DNA of 64,000 nucleotides from Paenibacillus periandrae (GTDB lineage Bacteria > Bacillota > Bacilli > Paenibacillales > NBRC-103111). Below, piece by piece: positions 29,188 to 37,961 of this stretch. Within the stretch, counting starts at the first letter, position 1. Every line of letters begins with the position of its first letter. A model generated the notes under the pieces. That model was not told the origin of the DNA and ran no database searches. It was given only the letters and a program-made list of their open reading frames with translations. The position numbers and the translations under genes were made by a program. The DNA lies in contig NZ_JAJNMU010000020.1 of NCBI RefSeq assembly GCF_022458865.1, forward strand, positions 145,140 through 209,139, read 5' to 3'.

Positions 29188-29560
29188 TCACCTAAATTTT
29201 TGCAATTTGTTAACTTCCTTCTGCACACTATCTACCCCAGCACGACCTGGATCTGCTTTTAACTCATTAAATGATATTTGTATGCTGCTGTCGCTGGGGG
29301 TTTCTTCTTCGTCAATCTCTAAATAAGAAATGCTATCAATCAGAGAGTCTGGCTGAGTTAGAGACGTGGAAGGCAGCTTTTGGTATGTCACTTGGAAGAA
29401 GGATTCTTCATATGTGTGAATGGCTGAACGGATCTAACGCTCAATGCGGTCCGGCGTTGAAGGCACGATTTTTAATTCATGGAATCGACGGTAAACGCGT
29501 TCCTTTAAATGCTCAAATTCATGAATCTTTTTAGCTCCTTTGATTTCATGTGTGCGGTTG
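29188..29560 (-). pseudogene. Tn3-family transposase, N-terminal region fragment
   Basis: On the minus strand one frame reads KKIHEFEHLKERVYRRFHEL, then IVPSTPDRIER, an in-frame stop, IRSAIHTYEESFFQVTYQKL, and finally FNELKADPGRAG followed by a VQKEVNKLQKFR stretch. This order matches the N-terminal accessory region of Tn3-type transposases (RxxxxPPTxxRIxRLxRxAxxxYExxF ... DPGxxxLxxxLxExxKLxxxR). The catalytic region is missing. Confidence 0.6.
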
Positions 29561-29564
29561 GCAG

Positions 29565-29660
29565 ACCGGCACTCATCTTATCATGAAGTTCAAAAGATGG
29601 ACCACTCATAGCTATAAGCTTTCCTGAACCCCCAGTCGAACTGGGGGTTTTCTTATACAA
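29565..29660. repeat. Palindromic element end, copy 2 (96 bp, IS200/IS605-like)
   Basis: The 96 bases match the inverted copy at 59667-59762 with about two differences seen by eye, and the last 66 match copy 1 at 8230-8295. It has the same CCCCCAGTCGAACTGGGGG hairpin and TTTTCTTATACAA tail. On the minus strand a ribosome-site-like AAAGGAGCT follows inside the neighbouring sequence, as would fit the start of a lost tnpA gene (inference). Confidence 0.65.
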
Positions 29661-29662
29661 TA

Positions 29663-29715
29663 ACAACAGGCTGCCGGCTTACGGCAGCCTGTTGAAGTAA
29701 CGGGAGTTATGCTTA
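29663..29715. repeat. Hairpin spacer 1 of a cassette-like series
   Basis: A perfect inverted repeat, CAACAGGCTGCCG and CGGCAGCCTGTTG, around GCTTA is followed by AAGTAACGGGAGTTATGCTTAAC. A similar arrangement recurs at about 30320-30415, 31133-31190 and 34312-34365. Confidence 0.5.
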
Positions 29716-29785
29716 ACAAGTTACTGTGATAAAATTAATACATTAATTGATCTAAGACTGTTGGTGATCTTTAAAAAGGAGTTTT

Positions 29786-30244
29786 ATGAGAAAACTAAGA
29801 AAACACCTGTTGAATCTAGCGTTGGGTGAGTTAGTAGCTGCTTTTTCTTTTTTGGTTGTATTTAAACTTTATTTAGATTTGGGATTCGCGAGCTTGCTAG
29901 CGTTAGCATTCCTTGTGTTACAATTAATTCAAGGTGTGCTGTATTGGGTATTTAGATCTCAATCATTAGGTAATGAGAAATCATTGTTAATACGGAAAAC
30001 CCTAATCGTGCTGAGAAGAACGAATCTTCTTTTGGCTGTGCTAGTAGTTATTTTATTGATAATGCTTGCACAGAATAAAAGAGACCTATTTCTTGGTATG
30101 TTAATTTATGTTTTTTCCGTGATAGAGTACATAAATTACTATTGGTATCGTTTAAGCTATGGGAAGTCGGGTTTCAATATCAAACTGCTTATCCAAGCTG
30201 GTTTAAAGCCTTCGAGTATTCATAAATTATTAAAAAGAAAGTAG
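29786..30244 (+). CDS. Small integral membrane protein of unknown function
   Basis: 152 residues with about four hydrophobic helices in two pairs (LALGELVAAFSFLVVFKLYL, SLLALAFLVLQLIQGVLYWV, LLLAVLVVILLIMLAQ, LFLGMLIYVFSVIEYINYYW) and a basic C-terminus (KLLKRK). AAAAAGGAG stands before ATG 29786. No family recognised. It is a lone gene between two hairpin spacers, AT-rich, with no operon partner. Confidence 0.65.
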   Translation: MRKLRKHLLNLALGELVAAFSFLVVFKLYLDLGFASLLALAFLVLQLIQGVLYWVFRSQSLGNEKSLLIRKTLIVLRRTNLLLAVLVVILLIMLAQNKRDLFLGMLIYVFSVIEYINYYWYRLSYGKSGFNIKLLIQAGLKPSSIHKLLKRK

Positions 30245-30279
30245 TTCTCTAAACTATAGGATAATGAGAACTCATTGAC

Positions 30280-30416
30280 AAAGGGCTGCCAACATAAGCG
30301 ATAGCCTTTTCAACTAACGGTGAACTACAGCTCAATAAACAACTAAGACGCGGCTATCGTAATAATTCGGCAACCGCGTTATGCTAACTGGCAGTTATGC
30401 GTGGTGTTAGCAGATT
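30280..30416. repeat. Hairpin spacer 2 of the cassette-like series
   Basis: Contains GGCTGCC, CAACTAACGGTGAACTACAG, CTCAATAAACAAC and then GCTAACTGGCAGTTATGCG. The motifs TAAC(G/T)G-GCAGTTATGC are shared with spacers 1 and 3. GACGCGGCTATCG and CGGCAACCGCGTT offer partial pairing. Confidence 0.4.
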
Positions 30417-30495
30417 GAAGACCAAACTTACTCGTTTACAAGTTTACTTTAGTGCGTTACTATATTAGATAACTAAAGTAAAACGAGGTGGTTAA

Positions 30496-31107
30496 ATGAA
30501 GCCTTTTCGGATTGCAGTCCCAAAGGGGAATGTCAGCATATCGACATTATTCCGTCGGATGGGATACCGATTACCAGATGATTTTGATGAATCAAGAAAA
30601 TATATAATTCCAGTTGATGGGACAAAGTTGGAATTTGTATTAGCAAAAGAAATTGATATCCCTACCTATGTAGAATATGGTGTTGCTGACGTGGGTATAG
30701 TTGGGAAAGATGTGTTATTAGAAGAAAAGCGTGATATATATGAATTACTTGACCTTGGAATCTCACTTGGAAGTATTTCAGTGATGGGGATGTCTAAAAA
30801 AGTAGTTTCTAACCCTAGAGTTGCTACAAACTATCCCAAAATTACTTCTAAGCATTTTAAGGAAAAAGGAATACAAGCAGAAATTGTTAAACTAAATGGC
30901 GGACTAGAACTAGCTCTCCTTTCTGGCTTAGTTGATTACATTGTTGAAGCAGCATACGAAGGTACATTTTCGAAGTTTAATTTCATTGAAATAGAGAAAG
31001 TATGTAATATTTCTTGTCGTCTTATTGCAAATATAGTAAGTTTTCATGTAAATAATAATCTTGTAGAAAAAATTTATGAAGACATATACCGTTATTCGTT
31101 ACGCTAA
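30496..31107 (+). CDS. ATP phosphoribosyltransferase-like protein (HisG short-form paralogue)
   Basis: 203 residues, the length of the short catalytic HisG subunit. The first half matches well: RIAVPKGNV at the start, VEYGVADVGIVGKDVLLE, and a DLGISLGSISVMG strand. HisG makes phosphoribosyl-ATP in the first step of histidine synthesis. Here no other his gene is near, and the PRPP-loop region, usually DIVETGxTLxxNxL, reads IVEAAYEGTFSKFNFIEIE, so activity or substrate may differ. GAGGTGG precedes ATG 30496. Stand-alone gene in the hairpin-spacer zone; probably acquired. Confidence 0.75.
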   Translation: MKPFRIAVPKGNVSISTLFRRMGYRLPDDFDESRKYIIPVDGTKLEFVLAKEIDIPTYVEYGVADVGIVGKDVLLEEKRDIYELLDLGISLGSISVMGMSKKVVSNPRVATNYPKITSKHFKEKGIQAEIVKLNGGLELALLSGLVDYIVEAAYEGTFSKFNFIEIEKVCNISCRLIANIVSFHVNNNLVEKIYEDIYRYSLR

Positions 31108-31129
31108 CGGGATCGATAGTGAAGTGACT

Positions 31130-31192
31130 ATAACTGGAGCAGGTGCCGCGACGATCTGCTCCAGGTCATTGAAGTAACAGGCAGTTTAATTA
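31130..31192. repeat. Hairpin spacer 3 of the cassette-like series
   Basis: CTGGAGCAG and CTGCTCCAG (9-base perfect arms) are followed by TTGAAGTAACAGGCAGTTTAATT, close to the TTGAAGTAACGGGAGTTATGC of spacer 1. Confidence 0.5.
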
Positions 31193-31311
31193 CAAAGACG
31201 AACAACAGGGTACTCCTCGAAGTAGAGTGCCTGCCACAATAGTGTTTTTGACTATATATTCCATATTATTACAAAAGTAAAAAATAATTAACTTAGTTTT
31301 TGCATACCTTA

Positions 31312-31600
31312 GAACCGTACAGCTTTAATGGATAGGGTATCCGAGATATTGGTTGTCGGATCGCCATTGACCAGTACTAGGTCAACACGCGCACCTTCGG
31401 CAATACGGCCACGATATTAAGACCGAACCGACGGCCCGGTTTCGAGGTAGCCAACTGAAGCGCTTCTATCGGAGTGAACCCTGCCGTAACCAGCAATTGC
31501 AATTCATGATGTACGCTGCTCCATCAGCAAGGCCGCCAAGATTCGGAACGGGAACGGGAACGGGGGCGACATCCGTCCCGACCAGAATACCCACACCGGC
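31312..31600 (-). pseudogene. Amidohydrolase, C-terminal fragment
   Basis: On the minus strand GVLVGTDVAPVPVP and, after frame changes, KPGRRFGLNIVAV and RVDLVLVNGDPTTNISDTLS-type text match the end of imidazolonepropionase-like amidohydrolases. At least one frameshift lies near 31415, and the N-terminal metal-binding region is missing. Confidence 0.65.
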
Positions 31601-31666
31601 AAAGATCCGAAAGATCAACTTAGTAAGCAGAGTCCTTTATCAAATATTCCATTGGTTTGCATACCC

Positions 31667-32839
31667 TTAATCCGCTGATTGAACCACCGAATGCCGTGAT
31701 GCCATGCTGGACAATACAAACACGGCAATGATAGCGATGAGTACGCCGAGTACCCCAAACCAGGTAATGGATGCTAAAGAAACACGGTTAACGATCAGCC
31801 CACCGATTCCTGCGCCGACAGCCATGGCAAGCTGCATCATGGAACTGTTCAAGCTCAGCATGACGCCCGAGGATTCAGGAACAAGCGAAACCAAGTTAAA
31901 TTGCTGCGCGGGAGCGGATGACCAAGCGGCAAAAGACCAGAGGATCAAAATGGCGAATACGGCAATGACCGACTGTCCGACTAAGGATAGCAAAATCAAC
32001 GAAATGACGTGAAGCACCATCCCTGAAACGAGCGTGTTTTTGATGCCTCGTTTATCCGCACTGTAGCCGCCGACTTTCGAGCCAATCAAACTGGCAATGC
32101 CGAACACGAACAGAGCTGCGCTAAGCAATGATTCATTTAAATGAGTCACCTCTAGCAGAAAAGGGGATAAGTAAGTATAGGCGAGGGAATATCCTCCCAA
32201 CCAGAAAAAAGTAATCGCTAAAGCAACCAAAATCTGAGGTTTTTTTAACAAAGCAAATTGTTTGAACAAAGGGACAGGCTTGTCACCCTGCATACGTGGT
32301 ATAACCGCAGCAATGACAAGCGTGGCCAAGCCCCCGACAATTGCGATGGCCAGAAATACTGCTTTCCAGCCAAAAGCCGAGGCTACCATTCTGCCGAGCG
32401 GGACGCCGATGATGAGCGATGCGGTAATGCCCATGGTGACGTTGGCGATGGCGCTGGCCTGCTTACCTGGCAGAGCGATTTTGGCGGCGATGCTGAGCGC
32501 GTTAACTGTGACCACCCCGGCGCCTAAAGCAGTAATGATTCTCGCGGCAATGAAGAAACCGAAGCCGGACAAAATAAATGTTAGCAGATTTGAGGCAATA
32601 AAGAGGCCCAGCGAATAAAGTAGGAGTTTTCGCCGGTCCATTTTGGCCGTTAGCGCCATCAAAATAGGCGTGCCGACCGCATAGGCCAGGGAATAAACCG
32701 TAATTAGCTGGCCTGCTGCCGCAACGCTTGTTCCCAGCGTCTCTGCGATTCGGTCTAATATCCCAGAAACGATGTAATTGGATGTTCCAACTAAAAAGCT
32801 GATCAAGGCTAGAACGTAAACTTTCCATGTGCTCTTCAT
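31667..32839 (-). CDS. Major facilitator superfamily efflux transporter (AraJ/YdhP-like)
   Basis: 390 residues with twelve predicted membrane helices, the standard length of drug:H+ antiporter-type MFS proteins. Visible motifs include the loop 2-3 signature KMDRRKLLLYSLGLF, TALGAGVVTVNALSIAAKIA and the mid-protein GYSADKRGIKNTL. It exports a drug or sugar across the membrane; substrate unknown. A TetR gene and palindromic operators stand 270-420 bases upstream on the opposite strand, so it is probably repressed by that regulator (inference). GGAGAG precedes its start. Confidence 0.87.
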   Translation of the reverse strand: MKSTWKVYVLALISFLVGTSNYIVSGILDRIAETLGTSVAAAGQLITVYSLAYAVGTPILMALTAKMDRRKLLLYSLGLFIASNLLTFILSGFGFFIAARIITALGAGVVTVNALSIAAKIALPGKQASAIANVTMGITASLIIGVPLGRMVASAFGWKAVFLAIAIVGGLATLVIAAVIPRMQGDKPVPLFKQFALLKKPQILVALAITFFWLGGYSLAYTYLSPFLLEVTHLNESLLSAALFVFGIASLIGSKVGGYSADKRGIKNTLVSGMVLHVISLILLSLVGQSVIAVFAILILWSFAAWSSAPAQQFNLVSLVPESSGVMLSLNSSMMQLAMAVGAGIGGLIVNRVSLASITWFGVLGVLIAIIAVFVLSSMASRHSVVQSAD

Positions 32840-32874
32840 AATTCACTCTCCTGATATGTTTTAATAACTATATT

Positions 32875-33070
32875 TTTGTCGATAACGAGAAACCGCCACG
32901 ACTGCATGTTAGCAACTGAAGTAGCCAGCACGGGGCTTGCCGCAATTTTCGGTCAATTCCTCCCGCCAAATCTAGATCTCGGGATCATAGATCCGAACCG
33001 ACTGGTGTTCTCGAATAATAAAAAAAGTTGGTACTCCCTCGTTTGTGACGGTTGTGAAACCGACATGGTT
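32875..33070 (-). pseudogene. Nitroreductase-family protein, N-terminal fragment
   Basis: On the minus strand, behind AAAGGAGG, two frames must be joined: TTVTNEGVPTFFIIREHQSV, then RIYDPEI, a stop, REELTEN, and in the other frame ATSVANMQSWRFLVIDK. This fits nitroreductases (RRSVRxYDPxxIxxEELxEIL...APSSxNxQSWRFLVID). The rest of the gene is missing and the fragment runs straight into the MFS gene's leader. Confidence 0.6.
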
Positions 33071-33110
33071 CTCTCCTCCTTTTGGAATAAACGGCATTCA
33101 ACAATTTGTT

Positions 33111-33216
33111 TCAATACAACATTTGTTGTTTGAGCAACATTGTTGTATTTGTATGTTATAATAACAACCGAATGGTACGCAATCATCAGTAACCATAAAC
33201 CGTTGTATAGACAACA
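33111..33216. promoter_or_regulatory. Operator/promoter region of the TetR gene
   Basis: Palindromes ACAACATTTGTTGT (33116-33129) and CAACATTGTTG (33135-33145) and the looser TTGTATAGACAAC (33203-33215) share GTTG/CAAC half-sites. TATAAT lies at 33157-33162. They are likely binding sites for the TetR protein, controlling itself and perhaps the divergent MFS gene. Confidence 0.6.
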
Positions 33217-33255
33217 CCATTTCTATAATGTCGTTTTACTGGGGAGATCTTAACC

Positions 33256-33846
33256 ATGACAATTAAAAAGAATGAAGCTGATCCTCGTGTGATACGTACA
33301 CGTCGACTCCTTCAAGACGCTTTTGCTTCATTAATTCAAGAAAAAGACTTTGAATCGATAACCGTTAGGGATATTGCAGAGCGGGCTACTGTTAACAGAG
33401 CGACTTTTTATGCTCACTTTGTAGATAAATTCGAAATTCTTGAGGCCAGACTAATGGAATCGTTTATGACAATCATAAATCGTAGAATAAGCGGTCACGA
33501 AGTATTGAATGAAGAAACAATTCAGAGCATTTTTCTGGGAGTATGCGAATTTCACAAGGGTCTAAGCACTATGTGCAAAAGAAGAAATATATCGCTTGTA
33601 CCTGTATTCGAAATTCAAATAAAGGAAAAAATTCAAACGATACTTCTTTCCTTTATAGACAAAGACAAGATTCTATCGACTCCAAACGCGCAATTCTTAA
33701 TAAATACAGCTTCTATCATGTTAAGTTGGGGGATGTATGGGGCGGCTTACGTTTGGAACAATGAGGGGTGTCTAATAAGTGCGGAATCATTCGTTAAACA
33801 GTCTTTGCCCTTAGTGATGAACGGAGCCAAAGAACTGCTGGGATAG
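33256..33846 (+). CDS. TetR/AcrR-family transcriptional regulator
   Basis: 196 residues. Residues 10-60 form the TetR helix-turn-helix: RTRRLLQDAFASLIQEKDFE, then ITVRDIAERATVNRATFYAH. The C-terminal part resembles TetR_C_33-like ligand-binding domains (FLINTASIMLSWGMYGAAYV). GGGGAGAT precedes ATG 33256. It probably represses itself and the MFS pump in reverse orientation, releasing on binding a small toxic compound. Confidence 0.88.
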   Translation: MTIKKNEADPRVIRTRRLLQDAFASLIQEKDFESITVRDIAERATVNRATFYAHFVDKFEILEARLMESFMTIINRRISGHEVLNEETIQSIFLGVCEFHKGLSTMCKRRNISLVPVFEIQIKEKIQTILLSFIDKDKILSTPNAQFLINTASIMLSWGMYGAAYVWNNEGCLISAESFVKQSLPLVMNGAKELLG

Positions 33847-33849
33847 GTC

Positions 33850-34300
33850 CTTTCGCTATTGCTGTGCACTTACCGTTCAGATGAAACCATTAACTTGAAT
33901 CACCGGTTGTTGTGTATCACAATGAATCATCCAGACGACCTGGCCCCAATCTCGTGATCATCCTACCCGATCGTCGACTTGCACAGCATCTTTGTCTTGC
34001 CAATTCTGGATATGACCATCTGGGTGGATTAGTACATCCACCCTTCAGATGTTCTATAAAAAGCCTGCTGAGCATTTTCATAGAGTCCAGAATGTCCACT
34101 CCTGCAGGATTGCGGTTAACCGAAGAAGTTTATCAAGGGCAATGGCATTCACCAGGAAAATATCGGATGGACGAAATTCGTTCTGATCAAGTTAGAATTC
34201 CTATTCGTTGGCTATCTGGTATAAATACGATACGAGCAGAAGTAATGAGTAAAGAGGGAATGTTTGGTTGGCGGCTTCGTTTAAAAATCGGTCTGTAGGA
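33850..34300. other. Stretch with no recognised gene
   Basis: An open frame of 128 codons at 33912-34298 (plus strand) exists. It has no ribosome site, no known domain and uneven composition. It may be decayed coding DNA; function not assignable. Confidence 0.25.
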
Positions 34301-34311
34301 AGTAATAAGTT

Positions 34312-34365
34312 TACCGTAGTTAAGCGGGTAACGATAGTTTAATAAACAAAGTGGCTGCCGCTAGT
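34312..34365. repeat. Hairpin spacer 4 (partial) of the cassette-like series
   Basis: GTTAAGCGGGTAACGATAGTTTAATAAACAAAGTGGCTGCCGC, written here as separate motifs GTAACG, TTTAATAAACAA and GGCTGCCGC, resembles spacer 2 (TAACGG, CTCAATAAACAA, GGCTGCC). No full hairpin remains. Confidence 0.35.
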
Positions 34366-34399
34366 ACTGTCAATTTAGGAAAAAACCTCCTCTTCGGAA

Positions 34400-34984
34400 T
34401 ATTTCTCCATTTATATCCATTCGTTTGCACCTGGTGTCAGCTACGCTGGTATTGGGCCTATGAAGATGGCAATGGAAATTTTTCGGGAAACAGAAAAATA
34501 CATTGTTGTTGATATGGGAGATCTTACCGATCCGAATCGCAAGCTGATCCCTGATAATATGCGTTGGATGAGAAAATCCAACAGTGGAACAGATTTAATT
34601 CAAGAAGTTCCTTCCAATGTCTACGCGTTCCTATCTTTCGATCATTTCCGTGTGGAGCTGCAGAAAAGGGATGGAATTATGTACTCCCATTTGAAAGTAA
34701 GGTAGTTCGGTGCAGGAGCGACGAATAATGTGGATAATGTAGGGAAAGTGATAGACACTGCTCTTTATGCAGAATACATTCCATCAGGTTTACAGTGGGG
34801 GCGCACAGTTTTAGATCCTGGTATCCACGAAATGAGGCTTATAAGTGGGCAATTGGTACCCAAAATGAGAGGTAAAGATAAAGACGGATTTGGTATATAC
34901 CGATTTCCTGCACAATGGATTGGTGAAAAAGGCACTGCTATTGTTTTTCATTCAATAATCGACCATTCTTTAGGTGGCAAGTAA
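34400..34984 (+). pseudogene. Unknown protein, frame interrupted by one stop codon
   Basis: One frame reads from about 34400 (YIHSFAPGVSYAGIGPMK) through MEIFRETEKYIVVDMGDL and IQEVPSNVYAFLSFDHFRVE to a TAG at 34703, then continues as TALYAEYIPSGLQWGRTVL to a stop at 34984. The two halves are in the same frame and read like one protein. I do not recognise the family. It is either a gene broken by one nonsense change or two short genes; no clear ribosome site is seen. Confidence 0.4.
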
Positions 34985-35132
34985 TGGTAACGGATACGGA
35001 TGTTCAATAGGGGAATTAAACTATAGTTATTACATGCATGCATACACCCGCAAGCATGAAAAAGGAACAGATACAACAGTTCGTCACTTGATCCAATCAA
35101 TTAGCTTAGAACTGGATTTTGTACAGACTTAA

Positions 35133-35158
35133 ATAAGCCTTGGCGGCTTCGTTTTTTA
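35133..35158 (+). terminator. Short terminator-like hairpin
   Basis: AAGCC-TTGG-CGGCTT followed by CG and six T. Confidence 0.45.
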
Positions 35159-35202
35159 AAATTTAATATTTCTAGGCAGCAGATCGAGATTTCTGTCTAT
35201 AC

Positions 35203-36568
35203 TCATAGACTACACCTTAGAATGTCAAATACGGTTTTCTTCTCATACCGATGTGACTTGCGTCCATTCTTTTCAATCATCCGAAAGAATTGGAGAAGCA
35301 CCCGCTGTACATCATCCGCTTGCTTTTTCATGGCATCATGTAGAGAAAGAAAATATTCTTTTAAGATACAGATTACTTTGAATTCACTGGCTTCTTTCTT
35401 TTTCTTTATCAGCAAAAGCCAATGCATCTGAAACATGAGAGAAGAACTCAGCAAAATGGCGATCAACTGCCTGTATACATGACATTCAAAGCGTTCGGTT
35501 TTGACCGACTTGCATCGGTCAATATGGAAGATGGATTTCCACGTTTTAAATAAAATCTCGATTTGCCAGCGTAGGGAATACAGGTCATGGACATGCTCTT
35601 TTTTTAAATAAATGTCAGGGGCATTGGTCATGTAAATATTGATGGCACTTAAGCGTTTTGTTCGTTCTTTGTAAGTCGCGTTTTTCTTTTTCTCCTGTTT
35701 AGCACGCATCAGGAGCCGCTTCTGACTCTGTTCTTCCGTAAGTTTGTAAATAAGAAGCCGTATTTTTTATAGAGACCCAGATACACTTCAGGAAGTTCCA
35801 CCATTTCTCCAGATTGAAGACGATTCATAATAACTTCCAGATCGATTTCTTTGTACAATGATTGCTTTTTTACCCTGCCATCTTTGAATTGTTCAACTTC
35901 CTTATTTTGTTCATATACGCGGACATTCAATTTTAACCGTGAAACATAAAAAGCTCCTCGCTGCTCTATTTCTTCAAAGTCTTCTAAACAAAAATACCCC
36001 AAATCTCGAATACAAAGATCGTTCATTTCCACCGTTTTCGCTCGTTTTGAACCATATAGACCATCGTTGTTTTTTCCGAGGCCAACTTCTACTTGTAAGA
36101 ATTCTCCGGATTTCAACTCGTATTCGAGTTGAATTTTCATGCCAGCCGTATGAGAACTTCCTCCGGATCCCTGGTAACGGTCGGCAAAGGGATCTGGAAG
36201 TTGAAAAACAGTCGAATCCAGAATACAGATTCGATGAAAATAGGAGTTACATTCACAAGGCAGCGAGAAGGAAGTCGAGATCTTTTCTTGGAGAAGTGTT
36301 GAAAAAAGGGATTGAAGCGTTGATTCAATCCTTCTGCGCTCATCGAAAGATGATTGGAGGCATCAAGTTGGCTACATAATCGTGCGAGGGGAGTCACAGC
36401 TACACGATCATTTAAAAAGACACATAAGGAAACCAAATCCTGCGCGGTATATTTGCTCTTTCGTTGGACGAAACCAAGTTGGGTAGGAGAAAAATGATGG
36501 TGAAGCTGTTGGGCTAGTAAATGCATTTTTCGCTGATAGAAAGTGGAATAGAATTCATGGCAAACCAT
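35203..36568 (-). pseudogene. IS4-family (IS231-like) transposase with two frameshifts
   Basis: Three consecutive minus-strand frames (36568-36137, 36140-35709, 35709-35203) add up to about 450 residues, the full length of an IS4/IS231 transposase. Across the first shift the frame reads ILDSTVFQLPDPFADRYQGS, containing the first catalytic Asp. The YREK-like region is YSLRWQIEILFKTWKS in the last piece. Shifts lie near 36230 and 35755. An IS231-type terminal repeat is seen at 36637-36654; the other end is not recognisable. Inactive. Confidence 0.85.
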
Positions 36569-36636
36569 CCTTTCTATGGAATTATGCTTGATATAGAAAG
36601 GATGGCTTATTTTTCCAGTTTGGGGTATAGATTCAT

Positions 36637-36654
36637 CTTAGCTTGATGGGTATG
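36637..36654. repeat. IS231-type terminal inverted repeat
   Basis: CTTAGCTTGATGGGTATG; read inversely it begins CATACCCATCAAGCTAAG, close to the known IS231 end CATGCCCATCAACTTAAG. It marks the upstream end of the broken IS4 element. Confidence 0.7.
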
Positions 36655-36773
36655 TGAGGTGACCCCGATTACAGCATGGTGACAATCGAAGGTTCGTCGC
36701 CGACAATTGCGATTTTAATATCGGATATACTTATCATCGTTTTCACCCATACCCATTGCAGCATATTCACCTT

Positions 36774-36838
36774 AACAGAACCTAAACGGCGGGAGCAAAA
36801 TTAAGCTGATGTTTATCTATCCGTTTAGGTTCTGTTTC
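36774..36838. terminator. Bidirectional terminator-like inverted repeat
   Basis: AACAGAACCTAAACGG (36774-36789) and CCGTTTAGGTTCTGTT (36821-36836) pair perfectly over 16 bases around a 31-base loop. Confidence 0.55.
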
Positions 36839-36897
36839 ATTGGGGATGGTAGGGTAGGGGGTGAGAAAACTATTCGAGCATTCAGGAGGATTGGTTT

Positions 36898-37107
36898 ATG
36901 AGAAGATCGTCCCTAGTCGACGCCGCTCTTGTTGTATTCATGTCGTCATTTTCGTTCTCCGCCTCGGTTTCGTCGAACCAGCCAGCGGTCGATAGCAAGT
37001 CTACCGAGGTCAAGCCGCCTTTGGACAAACCCGTTTGGGAGGTCACCGGTTTACTCCATGGGGCGCTTTCCAGAATGTACGGGATGAACACTCCAAGAGG
37101 ATGCTGA
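36898..37107 (+). CDS. Small exported protein, possibly frameshifted
   Basis: 69 residues. AGGAGG (36885-36890) stands before ATG 36898, and the N-terminus looks like a signal peptide (MRRSSLVDAALVVFMSSFSF). Another frame remains open after the stop to about 37209 (GAFQNVRDEHSKRMLNQAGS), so the gene may be a longer one broken near 37060. No family recognised. Confidence 0.35.
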   Translation: MRRSSLVDAALVVFMSSFSFSASVSSNQPAVDSKSTEVKPPLDKPVWEVTGLLHGALSRMYGMNTPRGC

Positions 37108-37223
37108 ACCAAGCTGGCAGCGGCCAATTAGGAGCTCATCCGAAAAAGGTCGGTTGGGGCCTGAAGCGGAAAACAGCAACAAACGTATCACAGTATAGCC
37201 AGGCCAATTGAGGAGGATAATTT

Positions 37224-37952
37224 ATGATTATAACCACTACATCAACTATTGAAGATTCCCCGATCAAAATGAGTAGCCCTTCCACGTCCACTATGCCCCA
37301 AGCCCGACCTGGCTGGCCAGAGACCCTAACTGCACTGGGTCTCTATCTGATCGGCATTATTATGCTCGGTCTTTGGATGACGCAAATCCCTGACGAGCAA
37401 GCCATCTTGCGAATTAACATCGGGGGTGTAGGCAATGGTCTCGTTGGCCTCGCCGCCTTGTTCGCAGCCTACGCCCTGCGAGTTCGCAATCTGCGCGCTT
37501 TCGGTTTCCGGGCGACCGAACGGAAATGGCTGCTTGTGGGAGCCGCCCTCGGTGTTGTCGCGTTCGGCGGATGCTTCGTTATAGAGGGGGTGTATTTTCA
37601 ATTCATCACCGAGCCGAACAACCAAGCGGACTTCCAGGTGGCGGCGAAAGGCGGCGCGCTCTCACTCTTCGTTCTGATTATCACTGGCGCCATCCTCACG
37701 CCGCTCGGCGAGGAGTTTGTATTCCGTGGCGTTATTGCCAATGCGCTGAACCGTTACGGAGCATGGGCTGGCGTGGTCGCCAGCGCTGCGATCTTCGGCG
37801 TCGTTCATGGATTCAACGTCATCCTGTTCGACGCATTCATGGTCGGCATCCTGACGGGCATACTGTTCCGTAAGACGGATTCCGTCTGGCCTGGGGTCGT
37901 GGTGCATATCGTTTATAACGGCCTCAATCTTCTCTACTATTCTACGCTATAG
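37224..37952 (+). CDS. CPBP-family intramembrane glutamic endopeptidase (Abi/CAAX-type)
   Basis: 242 residues, about seven membrane helices. The CPBP/Rce1 catalytic motifs are present: LGEEFVFRGVIANAL (EExxxR) and later AAIFGVVHGFNVILFDAF (F..H) and VVVHIVYNGLNL. Bacterial members cleave proteins within the membrane and often take part in bacteriocin self-immunity or processing. No bacteriocin gene is evident beside it. GAGGAGG precedes ATG 37224. Higher GC than the hairpin-cassette genes. Confidence 0.88.
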   Translation: MIITTTSTIEDSPIKMSSPSTSTMPQARPGWPETLTALGLYLIGIIMLGLWMTQIPDEQAILRINIGGVGNGLVGLAALFAAYALRVRNLRAFGFRATERKWLLVGAALGVVAFGGCFVIEGVYFQFITEPNNQADFQVAAKGGALSLFVLIITGAILTPLGEEFVFRGVIANALNRYGAWAGVVASAAIFGVVHGFNVILFDAFMVGILTGILFRKTDSVWPGVVVHIVYNGLNLLYYSTL

Positions 37953-37961
37953 GTACTGCCA

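Noticed and set aside
29663..31192. CRISPR array or classical integron attC sites
   Set aside because: Spacing is irregular and gene-sized, repeats are imperfect, no cas genes or integrase are present, and the ends do not fit GTTRRRY.
33912..34298. 128-codon plus-strand frame
   Set aside because: No ribosome site, no domain, and its halves look unrelated; it could not be supported as a gene.
37224..37952. Bacteriocin cluster around the CPBP protease
   Set aside because: No double-glycine leader peptide, ABC peptide exporter or other maturation gene is seen nearby.
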